Assembly (NCBI RefSeq): GCF_900496995.4 | Contig: NC_044011.1 | Coordinates: 7,720,041 to 7,784,040, forward strand | Reading direction: 5' to 3' | DNA: 64,000 bases | Origin: Aquila chrysaetos chrysaetos | Lineage: Eukaryota; Chordata; Aves; Accipitriformes; Accipitridae | Shown here: positions 1-18,300 of the stretch, one piece after another | Position numbering within the stretch: position 1 is the first letter of the stretch | Layout: every line of letters starts with the position of its first letter | Position numbers and translations under genes: made by a program | The notes under the pieces: model-generated | Databases searched by the model: none | The model's input: only the letters and a program-made list of their open reading frames with translations | What the model was told of the DNA's origin: nothing

Positions 1-1479
1 AGAGTTCAGTATTGTCCTTTGATGGAGCTCAACTAATTTTAAAATACCATGAGGTTCTTACCCTGAATTCCACTGAAGAAAATGCACCTTTTCTTTCAGC
101 TAGTCAGTGCAATACACAAAGGATGAGATAGTCAAAGAACAAACAAGTCCCCTAATAGAACAAAGGACACTATTGCGTGTGCTGAGCCCATCTTACTCTG
201 GATTGTTTCACCCACTGTTTAATACAGATGAGTTTCTAAGCAATCCCTCGGTGTCCAATACATAGAGAAAAGTCTGTTTGTTGTATGGCTCAGTTTCTTA
301 TTTTTCTGAAGGACAATAGAAGACCCCTGTGCTTCATAGCTCTTCTCTGCCAAAGTACAACAGAGCTCTTGTTACATTTTCAGTTAAGTTATTCATACAT
401 TATGATGGCTTTCTGAGTTGGTGTTCTTCACCACACATCTACAGAGAGAAGTAGAAAAGTGGCATCATTACATATTACTCAAAACCTCAGGACTAGTAGC
501 AGAGAAAATCTTCCCTTAACTCTGTAACAGAGAGTGGGTTTGTATACATTTTAGTTGAGTTCAAATGAGAATGAATTTCCTAAAGACAAGGCATCATTCC
601 TTGCACAGGAAGAGCTGCAGGAGGTTCACGGGCTGTCACAGAGGCGAATAGAGAAGAGTCTGTCTTCTCGTAAAACACAATGTCTCGGAGGAAACAGAGT
701 GACCAGGATGGCAAATGCTCTTTGTTACCACAAGAAATAATTAGAAGTTACGTAGTTTTGCTCAGCTTTTAATCAGGGTTTAAGAGTGTCATTGCTTATC
801 TGAAATTCAGACAGACATATCTAGCTTGCCAGCATCCAACAGTAGAGCTTGGAAGCTATTAAATAGCAAAAAAATTAACTGATTAATAATAATATTAATT
901 CTGAACAAGGGCAGACAGTGTGTCACATGCTGTGGCCATGTGTGGTCTCATGTAGGAAGTCTGATGAGAGTAGGGCAGTTCCTGTATCCAAATCTGTAAC
1001 ATTAAATGCTTTTTTTTCTTTCTAGCATTGCAGCTTCCAGTATACAGGTCGGAAACAATCCAGAGCCTTTGGTCCTCATTGGAGCAGGGTAGCCAACAAC
1101 AGGCTATCCTTGTGGGGTCTCTCTGGGCAGCCTGAAAGCACAGCTCTGAGAGAACTTGTATTAAAATTAATTTGCAGACCATACCTAACTGCTACATTGG
1201 TTGGGTGTGAAGGGCCAGATACGCTGTTGTCTGGTCTGCACGATCTGCACTGGCTGAATTCAGTGGACAAAGCTAAAACCTCTCCATACGCAGAGGTGGG
1301 CTGACAGTAGAGCTGATCTTTAAAAATTAGAGAGAATTGAACTCCAAAGCAGGAGCAGGAGGAAGAAGCAGTAGCGCAGAAATGGAAAGCCAAGTGCCTG
1401 GTATGGGTGCCTGCTCTGGTAGTGCTTCACTGCCGATCAAAGCCCACTGGAAGGAATCTCCGTGTCCGTGCCCTGGGAG

Positions 1480-1925
1480 AGCCCTGGGTGGCACCGGTGC
1501 TTCCAGGAGGCAGAGTACAGCTGCGGTTAGACTTTGTAACACCTCCCTCACCTTCACTGGGAATCGCCAAGTCTGACTTGGCGAACGCTTTTCAAATTAC
1601 GGTCGAGGCTGCTCCATATACGTCGGCATCGACCCGCTCCAGGAAGGGGGAGGTGTGTGTAGATAAGCACGTAGGATTGTGGACGAGGTGTTCGCGGTGA
1701 TTTTGGACTCTCTGCCCAGCAGCCTGGGTGTTGCTGTCTGGAGAAGAGAGTGGTTACTGCACAAGTATGGCAGAAGCCACGTGCCCGGCGGGCGCGCGTG
1801 GGGAGAGCGTGGGGAGAGCGTGGGGAGGGGGCCGTGCTGGGGCTGCCCCCGTCCTGCCTCTCTCTGCTGTGCCTGCACAAGGTGCTCGCACCGTGCTTTC
1901 CCTCGACGTTACGCACAGCAACACT
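1480..1925. promoter_or_regulatory. CpG-dense intronic island
   Basis: CpG dinucleotides are frequent here, unlike the flanking intron, where they are rare. The patch contains a CACGTG E-box at 1778-1783 and a short G-rich 11-bp tandem repeat. Several short ORFs overlap on both strands, but this is expected in GC-rich DNA and none resembles a known protein. It could be an intragenic enhancer, an alternative promoter of RPS6KA2, or an unmethylated orphan CpG island. The sequence alone does not choose between these. Confidence 0.4.
1798..1829. repeat. 11-bp G-rich tandem repeat, about 2.9 copies
   Basis: The unit GTGGGGAGAGC occurs at 1798 and 1809, and a third, incomplete copy starts at 1820. 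The repeat lies inside the intronic CpG-dense patch. Confidence 0.8.
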
Positions 1926-4867
1926 CGCACTGAAAAATCAGAAAGTACAGCTGCACAAAAAGCACTTATTTAACACCTGCCTTTTCACTTAAATAATTTA
2001 ATGCATTTAATCTGATACTTTCTGAGAATCTCAGAACTACTTATGAATATCACTGGAAGCCCGTGACGCGTCTTCCTTAGCCCCTCTGTTCGATAAGGAG
2101 CGCTGGGCCTGCGTTTTACCACGGCTCATTTTGGCACTAAGCTGGGCCAAGATTTGCAGGTGTTCTGGCAATGCAGCACCTCATGTCATGATGCAGACGC
2201 CTCTGGGTGTAAAAAAGGAAGGAGGCAGCACCCGCTGGCCGAACCACCCTGATTTGGCAGCTTCCCTCTCTGGAAAGTCTGGCATGGGTTTAACAACACA
2301 CCGAAACTTTCTGAAGAGGAAAACGAGAAGAATCGGGTATCACGGCAGAGCTATGGGGCATATTTAAGGAGCTGCTGTGGCCATTGCAGCATGTGAATAA
2401 AGAAACTCTGCACCCTGCAGCCGGTCTGAACTGAAGAGAGATTTCTGTTCAAGCTGCAGCAGCCACCTCGTTTGCTGCTTCATCAGTCGCGGGCCAAGTG
2501 CAAGTCACAGGCATGCTGAAGAGAGGCACAGTCACGGTGACAGTCTCTTGCTGTGGAGGAAAAAAATTGTTCTGGTCTGTCCAGCTGGACTGCCCAGGGA
2601 CTGAGAGGAATTGGGCAGGTCCCTTCACAGCTCTGACAACGATTTGTTGGGTGGTTTTCGGCAGCTTGTCCATTTAATCACTGTATTGCAGCTTGTGGAC
2701 ATATTAAAGCAAAAAGCATGCATATTTAGCAGGACTGTCTTGAGATTTAGATTTATGTAGCATGTTGTGAATTAGAAGCATTATATATCATCTACTGCTG
2801 TTGCTACTAAATCAGTAGCAGACTGCTTCAGGTTATGTTGTTTTGAGTTTCGTGTCAATAGCTGAGACTATTTTTGGTTTGGATTTTTTTTAGGCCATAT
2901 ATATACATTTATAGTCCTGCATTATTAATAGTTGCTTAAAATTTTCCACAGCTCTGGATATTTCCTTTCACAGGAAAACAGAACAGAAAAGGAATCTGGA
3001 ATATATTGCTTGCTACAGTACCATAGCGATAGCAGTACTTCGCGGAGTGGTAGCAGTACTTCCTGCAGTAAATTCTGCTGGTTTGTACAAGGCAGGCAGA
3101 GCCTAACAGGTGCACATGTGTGTAACTCCATTAACTTGACAGGAGCGATATTAGTTTAGCCAAGGAAGTGGCCCTGAGGATCTCTTTATATGTTAGAGTT
3201 ATTGCTTGAGTGGGACACATTCAGTCACTGCGGTTGTATTTATGAGGAGTCATTCAGGCAGGGTTTCATTGGCTTTTTGAGAATGTCTCAACTAAACTGG
3301 GAGAACAACATTTTTCAAAGGAGGAATTGCTAGTAGAATTTTTTCCACTCACCTGTTTTTGAGGTTTTTTCCTTCATTTACTCAAATGTGGACAACAGCC
3401 ATTTACCTGCATCGGCTCCCTCTTGCACTTTCACTTGTCACACTGCTATTAATTCAGAATCAAATCACTGATACGGCTTCAAATGCATACTTCAACCATG
3501 GACAACTACTGACCATCATTATCACTGTAAATGCATGCCAGTCATGATGACTATGAAACCTCTGATATTTATTCGAGTATGTACTATTATAACTGATGCA
3601 TAAAATTCTAGACAAATACTTAAGTGTGTATTGCCATAATTAAGCCATTAAAAATGCATGCAAAAGCAGCCAGGCATTTATTCTCATTAACAAAAGAGAT
3701 TTTTTAAAAGTTGTTTCCCTGCAAGCACCATTGTTTTAAATCTGTGCTCTGTGCCTAGTTCTTAGAGAGAGCTAACCACATTTCAGGTTGGAAGCCTTGA
3801 AATCCAAGCCAGTAATGGAATTCTGATTTTCTGAAAATGCCACCCATTCCTCTTTGGTAAACCTGTTATTCAGAAGTACTGCTACTGTTTTCTAGCAATA
3901 AGAAATTGTGCCAAAGAACTGTACTCCTAATGAGTTTCTAGTAGAATGAGTCTTTCGCCATTCCCTGTGCAGTTGCATTTGAGATTCCAAAACACAGAGA
4001 TCTCCCCTGGATTATTTTATAGCTATTTTTTGTTTCATATTTATCATTTAAATCTGCAAAGTGAGAAGTATTAATCAGTGCTCTCAACTGGGCAAATGAT
4101 CGAAGCTCTTTGATTGACATCCCAAATACAGGTAATAGGAGCATCAATGAGAAGCCGGTGCCATCCTAGCAGCAGGCTTTCCCTGCAGTGATGCTCTCTA
4201 AGCAGCAGGTGTCATGTTTTTCTGAGCTGCTGCTATAGAACTAAAAAGGTTTCATGTCTCACTATACTCTCTGATAAGGCAAAAGACGCTGAATACAGAA
4301 AAGTGATATATAGAGCAGATTTCTTTCTAGCTTAGGAATGAGCAGAGTTTGGTTACATGGCCAAATGCAATCTCTGGCCACTCTCTTGTTCATTACAACA
4401 GTATGGCCCAAGAGTCAAGCAATTACCAACAGCTTCAACTCAGATCTCCCCTGACAGTAAATGTCTATACATTTGCATTTCTGACAAACCCACCTGATAA
4501 GTAATTTCTATTAATTTATCAGCAGATAGACAAGCATATGCCAATATTATGAACGTATCCATTTTTTATGTCAAAGAGGTCATTTTAAAACTACTGTTAT
4601 TTTAAAACTCTCCAGGTTGTTTGATTTCTAAACGACACTTCTTGTAACTGCCATTATTTACGGGCAAACCATAGGCATCAAAAAGAGGGCCTATGCCTTC
4701 AGAATCTCAACTAATTATTGCTCTATCTGGCTTTGGTGTATAGCCAGCGTGGCTCTCATTTGCACAGTTTGAGCTGTCCTCTGCTAGAACAATGATTAAT
4801 AGAACAATTTAAAATACTAATTTGTTTAAAGTGTAGAAATTGCTTGTTTTGTGCTTAGTGCTACTAG

Positions 4868-6510
<1,643 letters not shown>

Positions 6511-6669
6511 GTCTATGATGATGGGAAATATGTGTATCTTGTGATGGAGCTGATGCGGGGAGGCGAGCTCCTGGACCGCATTCTTCGGCAGAAGTGTTTC
6601 TCAGAGCGGGAGGCCAGTGCTGTGCTGTGCACCATCACCAGGACTGTGGACTACCTGCACTCTCAGGGT
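6511..6669 (+). CDS. RPS6KA2: RPS6KA2 exon: kinase hinge and N-lobe/C-lobe junction
   Basis: This 159-nt exon encodes 53 residues in phase 0. It starts [14 protein letters not shown] (β4-β5 and hinge), continues with [12 protein letters not shown] (αD) and [10 protein letters not shown] (αE), and ends DYLHSQG just before the catalytic loop. It matches the RSK C-terminal kinase domain throughout. The acceptor is CTTCCAG at 6504-6510 and the donor is GTAAGC at 6670. The reading frame also stays open upstream into the intron from an ATG at 6442, but the consensus acceptor and the family alignment fix the exon start at 6511. Confidence 0.95.
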
Positions 6670-12341
<5,672 letters not shown>

Positions 12342-12418
12342 GTCCTTAAACGCCAAGGTTACGATGCAGCCTGTGACATCTGGAGCTTGGGGATCCTGCT
12401 GTATACCATGTTGGCAGG
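12342..12418 (+). CDS. RPS6KA2: RPS6KA2 exon: αF segment of the kinase domain
   Basis: This 77-nt exon encodes 25 codons plus two bases and ends in phase 2. The peptide begins VLKRQGYDAACDIWSLGILL and ends YTMLAG. The DIWSLG motif is the structural αF aspartate region of protein kinases. The split Gly codon (GG at the end, G from the next exon) is completed at 14903. The acceptor is ACATAG and the donor is GTGAGT at 12419. Confidence 0.95.
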
Positions 12419-14902
12419 GTGAGTGAAGAGGTTTTCCTAGAGCAGCCATCACCAGTGGGCTTAGCACTTTAGCACTGATTAAGCCAGAAAGGAGTCACAG
12501 AGAGAGACAGAAAACTGTCTGGCCTCCTCTGAGAAACGTGCTCAGTTGTATGAGGCAAGAAAAAGATGCCAAGACCTGGAATTAAAATAAGTTTTTCCAG
12601 AACACATAAATATCTTTGATACTTTACAAGTTGTTTAGGTTTTTAACAGCCTGGCCCATAAGCATGCGCTGAGACCTAGACTCCTAAAAGGCTCACTCAC
12701 CACTTAAGCAGTATGAAAGTTTTAGACTAGGAGAGAAGCATGGGAGTGTGAAGGGCCATACCATGTTCACCTTATCCATAAGACGATGTTCGTTTGTTTC
12801 TATTAATACATGTATTCCCTTCCGCTTCATTCTTCTTCTACTGTTGTTGTTATCAAGGTAACTGAGCACCTTTAAAGGCTAAAAAAACCAACCCAAAATC
12901 CAAGCATAGTTTTCCGATGCTATTTGAAAAATATGCTGCAGAAAGGACAGAAAGTAAATGAACAGACCAGCAAGAACAGCAACAGGCAACAGGAACTTGG
13001 CAAAAATATACTTGGCAATGTATTGGCTAAAGTTAAATATTGACACAAGAAGACCCAGAGAATGAGATGGATTGAAATAAGCAGTGAAGGATAGGAATAA
13101 GATGTACTAGGTTGAATGGGAAACACAGTTTGCAAACCCAACCTGGAGTTATCAGGCCCCCGAATTTCATTTCCCAGGGTATGGTATGTGCATATTTATC
13201 GTACCTAAATGCAGCTTGAAACTTTTCAGTGACCTCTCACAGCTCTTTAATCTGCTTCATGACCATTCAGCTATGGCAAGAAGCTTGGATTCATCCCTAG
13301 ATTTATACAGAAAACAAAGAGTTGGACCCTACCTTTCTGTTATTCGTGTCTCTTGCCTCATGGATTGTAGAAAAGGTGCCAGGAGTTCCTATCCCATTTT
13401 GTTCCTGAGTACAAATGTGTTCATCATTAGCTGAAATACATTTTGACTTTCTAGGGCAGTCTCCCAGTCTGCTGGGATCTCCAAAAACCTGTTTCCATTT
13501 GGCTAATGCCATAGATTTGCAGTGATACACAACCAGAATCAGGAAAATAAAATCAACACATTATCCATAGTCACATTTGTTTAGCTGATTATATTCAAAA
13601 TGCTTCCTTTTTAAATGTGAAAAAAACCCACCAAACCAAATATATTTGAATCTGAAATACAAATTGCACAACTCGGTGGATATTAAATTTGCTGACAGGT
13701 GCTCTTAACCTGTATCTCACTTTTTTCTGCACTTAGAAAATAAGAGTAATGCAAACAGTTGAGAAGTGCTGACTTTTTAGGTGCCACAACTACAGTTAAG
13801 GACGGTCTTGTTCTTCCTCACCAGAGGAGAGTTAGTAGGAACTGACTATTATTTGCATCCAGGATTTTATTCTCCTCCCGTCATCACTCTGAGCAGAGAG
13901 GGCTCAGACAGCCAGGACGAGAGCACAAGCCTGGGATCCTGTTATTGCAGGTAGTGACAGACCTCAGAGTTTTAGCCAGTCCTTAACACTTAGTGCATCT
14001 CTCCTGACAGTTATAGATTGGAATAATATTACGTATCTCCTTGGGCTGAACTTCTGTGAAGTCTGAGATGTTTTTGAAAATTAGAAAATACAGCATGAGG
14101 AATTGAATTTGCTACTAGAAACCAGGTGGGATAGCAAGCTGTGGCCAAACTAACTGTTTAACGATCTAAAAACCACGCTGGCAAGTTTTCAGAAGAGAAA
14201 AGACAGATGGAAGGAAAACCAAAATACCCACTTCTTCTAAATCTACACAGCTGTTCAAGATCGCAGAGTAAAACTTGGCCTGATAGATTTTAGTCAGTCA
14301 CAAAAATCTTATCACTTGTCACTTTATGAAGACAAAAAGTGTGCCTTCTGCATGTGACGCTAATTTTGTAAAGCTGGGTGCATGTTACTAGTCATTTCTG
14401 ACTGGCTAGATCAGGAAGTAACCTATTGCAGATCATTTGTTTTGCCCAACAGACTTGCACATTATGGTTAACAAAGCATTGCAAAATAGATTATAAAGGG
14501 TTCTTTTTTCTTCTCCATTTTTCTGTTTCAGATCCTAATTTTTCTCCTTTATTATTTTTATCCTTTCTTGGCATTATCAAGGTACTTCTATTGGCAATGA
14601 ACCAGAGGTAAAACAATTAAAGAGGTAAAAACCTGTCTATTTTTTTAAAAGAATATTTCATTCCTAAAAAATGAGAACAGAACAAAAATTTTAAAAAAAC
14701 AATTAAGGAATCAGTCTTTTCCTCTGCAGAACAACTTAATATGAGGAACCACCAGACTGTATCGTTTGAGTGAAAATGAAGCAGCGATGCCTGTGGTCCA
14801 TTCTGGAACCAAATTCCTGTTGTAATCAGTGGCAGTTAGCACTAGAACCTAGAAATCATATACTTGCAAATTACACTGTATTTTTTTCTCTTTTTTAAAC
14901 AG
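12419..14902 (+). other. RPS6KA2: RPS6KA2 intron
   Basis: The donor is GTGAGT. The acceptor is TTTTTTAAACAG with a strong upstream T/C tract. No other feature is recognised. Confidence 0.9.
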
Positions 14903-15020
14903 GTTCACTCCTTTTGCAAATGGACCAGACGACACCCCAGAGGAGATTCTGGCCAGGATTGGCAGTGGCAAATACGCACTTACAGGAGGAAACTGGGATT
15001 CAGTATCTGATACTGCAAAG
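14903..15020 (+). CDS. RPS6KA2: RPS6KA2 exon: αG region of the kinase domain
   Basis: This 118-nt exon has one base that completes the split Gly codon, followed by 39 codons: [20 protein letters not shown] through [10 protein letters not shown]. This is the αF-αG part of the RSK C-terminal kinase lobe. The [11 protein letters not shown] stretch differs slightly from the other RSKs, as expected for a separate paralogue. The donor is GTCAGT at 15021. Confidence 0.95.
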
Positions 15021-16181
15021 GTCAGTGAACACTTCCTCAGATTTTGTTCTCTGAAAGGGGCTAGCAGTCTGCAGTTATAACAAACTTAAGAGAGAGATAG
15101 TCAGAAAGGTTATTTCTCAGTGCCTCATGAAATAAAAGCTTGCTTCTTTATGCTTATACCACTCTGCATGAAATATTGTGTCAGGAATTTTGGTAGTTTG
15201 TTTCCTTAAACTAGAGCATAATATAACACCATCAATTGTGAATGCTCTGGAGATTTAAATAGCACAGAACTCTTTTTTGGTGCAACTGAACTTTTAAAAG
15301 AAGTGTAGGGTTGTCAGTGCCACAAATGTATGGTCCATAAGTGAATCACCTTTTTGCTCCTCAAAGTTAACCGGGAGCAGACAGGTTACAACCTAGCATT
15401 TTTAACTCCTGTACAGTTCACAGTTTCGGCTGCCCATCTATCACAAAGCATGGAAACCCCAGGAGATAAAATACATCTGGTGCTGAGACTTCTGGGCACG
15501 AAGCTGTGTACTAGTCTATGAGACAGGTAGGTGGGCAGGAAAGCTGGCAAGCTTCCAGTTGCCTGACATTAATCAAAAACTCTGACAGGATTTAGAGATT
15601 CCTGCAAGAGATTTCAGGTTTAGCAACTGGTAGTATCCAATGGAAGAACATTGATATATCCCACCACAAAAGTGTGAGCAATCCTAGTAACATATTAGTC
15701 TTGCTACCAACACCTATGAGCCTCACAATGTATTTTTTATCAGATGTCCAGTTTTGAAATTAAAATGTTCAGATGTGGTAGAACTGATCTTATTGAATTT
15801 TAGCCACCTGAACGTTAGATTTCTATTCTAAGCTTCTTTTGCAAGCATGTTTTGGAGTCAGTGAGGAGATGCCTCCCAATGGCAGCCTCTCTAGGTGGAG
15901 TTTACCGCCCCTGCGACGTCACCGGTAACTAACACTCACTCAGTAAGCTGAATTCCTTCCACGTTATCTTTTGACGGGATTATCAGCTGAGAGTTGAACA
16001 TTACACTTGAAAATTTTAAAGACGAGACTTTACACTTAAAAAATACAAAGCATATCTGAAGTGCATCCCTCTCTCCATTGGACATGCTGGTGATGACACT
16101 GCCACCGGGAAGATCTTAGTAAAACCTGCACTGCTATTAATTCCTTTTTCCCTTTTACTGTTTTCTTCCTTTTAAACCCAG
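15021..16181 (+). other. RPS6KA2: RPS6KA2 intron
   Basis: The donor is GTCAGT and the acceptor is AAACCCAG. Nothing else is recognised. Confidence 0.9.
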
Positions 16182-16319
16182 GACATTGTGTCTAAGATGC
16201 TTCACGTAGACCCTCATCAGCGCCTCACAGCAGTCCAAGTCCTAAGGCATCCATGGATAGTGAACAGGGAGTACCTGTCTCAAAACCAGCTCAGCAGACA
16301 GGATGTTCACCTGGTGAAG
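16182..16319 (+). CDS. RPS6KA2: RPS6KA2 exon: end of kinase domain and autoinhibitory linker
   Basis: This 138-nt exon encodes 46 residues in phase 0. It starts [20 protein letters not shown] and continues with [17 protein letters not shown] and SRQDVHLVK. The HVDPHQRL arginine closes the kinase fold by pairing with the APE glutamate. The [10 protein letters not shown] wording is typical of RSK3, as I recall it, and differs from RSK1/2. The segment after PWIV is the start of the C-terminal autoinhibitory region. The acceptor is CCCAG and the donor is GTACAT at 16320. Confidence 0.95.
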
Positions 16320-16710
16320 GTACATCCTACACCCCTGCCTCTTTCTTCCTTGCAGAATGAGCTGTCTTTTCTGTAAATATTCTGGAAAGCGACAGAGGAA
16401 TTGGGAAGATTATTTGCCGCAGAGGCCAAATTTAATATGCCACTGTGTTAACAGTAAAGAGTTTTGACCTGCCACCTGTTTTAACTTCAAGCTGCCTTGT
16501 AATGACCTGGTGGGATTCTGTGCACATACTGCTACCCACCGCTTTTTGAGTCAGAGACACCCCGGTGGTCTGCCAGCCTAAATGTTTTTATCATTTCACG
16601 GAGATCATCCACGCATGTCCATTTTTCAGGGGACTGAATAGGGGAAGGGAGGGGAAACGCATCAAAGAACTGAATTTCAGCCCAGCATTTTCTCTTTCTC
16701 TATTTTACAG
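16320..16710 (+). other. RPS6KA2: RPS6KA2 last intron
   Basis: This is a short intron with donor GTACAT and acceptor TTTTACAG. No feature is seen inside it. Confidence 0.9.
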
Positions 16711-16836
16711 GGTGCAATGGCAGCCACTTACTTTGCTTTAAACCGAGCACCTCAGGCACCAAGGCTGGAGCCTGTATTGTCCTCCAATCTGGCTCAGCGG
16801 CGGGGCATGAAAAGACTTACCTCTACCAGGTTGTAG
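16711..16836 (+). CDS. RPS6KA2: RPS6KA2 terminal exon: autoinhibitory helix, ERK docking and PDZ-binding tail
   Basis: This 126-nt exon encodes 41 residues and a TAG stop at 16834-16836. [12 protein letters not shown] is the autoinhibitory helix region. [10 protein letters not shown] is the D-type ERK-docking motif of RSKs. The protein ends TSTRL, a class I PDZ-binding end (S/T-x-L). The [14 protein letters not shown] stretch and the STRL end identify the paralogue as RSK3. Together the seven exons give 289 residues, about the last 40% of a roughly 733-residue family protein. The gene starts far upstream of the window. Confidence 0.97.
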   Translation, partial: GAMAATYFALNRAPQAPRLEPVLSSNLAQRRGMKRLTSTRL

Positions 16837-17087
16837 CAGTACGCCCAAAAGGCCTCTTTGAAAAATCACCGTTTATTATTTGAGAAATTCACCTTTACTT
16901 GGCTAGCAGAACTTTTTTGGACAACCTGCACATGAAATCGCCAGAACTAGCAGAAGCCCAGCGTAAGGCAAAGTTCTCCTTTGCTCTGTCATTTCTTTTA
17001 CATTCCAGCCAGGGTCCTGAGTTTAACAACTTCATAAAGATGTGCCAATTTTGCCAGTAGCTCTGTTTCCTTACTGAGATAAAGCCA

Positions 17088-17093
17088 AATAAA
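17088..17093 (+). terminator. Candidate polyadenylation hexamer AATAAA
   Basis: This is the first canonical hexamer, about 250 nt after the RPS6KA2 stop codon. GTAGGTGTGCTCC follows it as a modest GT-rich element. It is a candidate proximal polyadenylation site. Confidence 0.35.
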
Positions 17094-17619
17094 GTAGGTG
17101 TGCTCCATCCTTCCCACCCTAGGAATTACTGTTTCTGAGTCCTTAAGATGTTCCATGGGAACACTGTTTTCATTTTGTTTCTCAAGAAAAGCACTTTTTG
17201 CTATGAAGAATGAAGTCGAGTTTGAATGTTTTCAGCTGTTGCAGCATGCATCACGAGGAAGTGACTTGGCCGGTCACCAGTAGACATCTACTGATCTCCA
17301 CTCACCCCAGGAAGAGTGAAGGCTGCAGAGACACATGAATAATACCTTACTTGAAACAAGTGCTGTACAACACGAAGGAGAGTGAGCTGTCAGTGGTGGA
17401 AATACCTTCCGATTTCAAGAGATCTTTTGCACTTTGCCCCTGCCCTCTCTGGAACGACGCCAGCACCGCTCAAGCAGCGTGTGCCACCAGCCCTGACTTA
17501 CTCGGAGGTCTCCGAGAGCAGAAAACCTCTGAGAAACTCAGTCCTCTGAGGAAATTATTGGGTCTTACGAGACTGTGGGAAAGCGTTCTCGTAAAACAGT
17601 GTGAGTAGGAGCCTGTGGA

Positions 17620-18120
17620 TCAGGGGAGAAAAAGGTGTCTGGTCTTGGCCAGCGACCAGGAGGTCTGGGAGGACTAGGTGAGGGGCCGGGGAACCGAGCA
17701 GAGGCAGGGAAAGGCATGGGATACTCTGAGGACAGTGGGCAAAAAGACCCGCGGCAGCGTGCCGGGGAGCACTGCCGAAGGGAACTAGGGTGCATGTGCC
17801 TGGGGGGCAAACTGGGACTCCCTTTAAAAGCGAGGGACGGTCCCTCCTCAGCGGCGGGTGCAGGAGAGGGTGGGTGGGCAGCCGGGGTGCCGAGGGGCCG
17901 GGTGGGTCGGTGCAGCCGTCCTCCCACACCGTCACCAGGTCTGCTCACGGAGAGCGGCTCTGGCGGGCCAGAGTGCCGCCCTGGGGCAAGCGAGGCCTTT
18001 TCCAGCCATTGCTCCCTGCCCTTCCCTGGCCGCTCACCCAAATCCGCCTCCGTCACCCAACGTTTCACGTCCCTGCCTGGCCGTTCTGCTCTAGCAGAGC
18101 TAAACTCCCTGTGCCACGTG
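17620..18120. promoter_or_regulatory. CpG-rich island downstream of the RPS6KA2 stop codon
   Basis: This is a sharply GC- and CpG-rich block of about 500 bp in otherwise AT-rich DNA. Long overlapping ORFs on both strands (up to 189 codons) are a by-product of the composition and match nothing I recognise. It may lie within the 3' UTR or just beyond the gene. Possible roles are a promoter of an unannotated or antisense transcript, or an orphan CpG island. Confidence 0.45.
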
Positions 18121-18179
18121 TGTGCGGAGAGCACCTGCTTCTGAAGAGTCCAGCTAACTCTGTTACAAGCTTTAATAAT

Positions 18180-18185
18180 AATAAA
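18180..18185 (+). terminator. Candidate polyadenylation hexamer AATAAA
   Basis: The hexamer lies inside an AATAATAATAAAAAA run directly after the CpG-rich block. The sequence that follows is AT-rich with GTACATGTGT-type GT elements. It is a candidate distal site for RPS6KA2. Confidence 0.3.
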
Positions 18186-18221
18186 AAATTATGAGGAGAA
18201 ACGGGAGGATGCTCTGCTTTT

Positions 18222-18270
18222 ATATTTATATAAATATGTACATGTGTATTTATATACATATTAAAAAAAA
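18222..18270. repeat. AT-rich simple sequence (TATA/TACATA)
   Basis: This is an imperfect alternating TA/TGTA tract, running from TTTATATTTATATAAAT to ATATACATATTAAAA. Confidence 0.6.
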
Positions 18271-18300
18271 GTTCTGTACCCTAACACCTGGATTTTCCAG

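Larger units (their letters stand above)
16837..18300 (+). other. RPS6KA2: RPS6KA2 3' UTR (end uncertain)
   Basis: The 3' UTR must begin directly after the TAG. AATAAA hexamers occur at 17088-17093 and 18180-18185. Others occur much further on, for example at 24109-24114, just before an A-rich run. The mammalian RSK3 3' UTR is several kilobases long, so a more distal end is possible. The sequence alone does not fix the cleavage site. Confidence 0.5.

Noticed and set aside
17565-18144. Overlapping 189- and 169-codon ORFs downstream of RPS6KA2
   Set aside because: They are opposite-strand mirror ORFs in a CpG-rich block, a composition effect. The island itself is reported instead.
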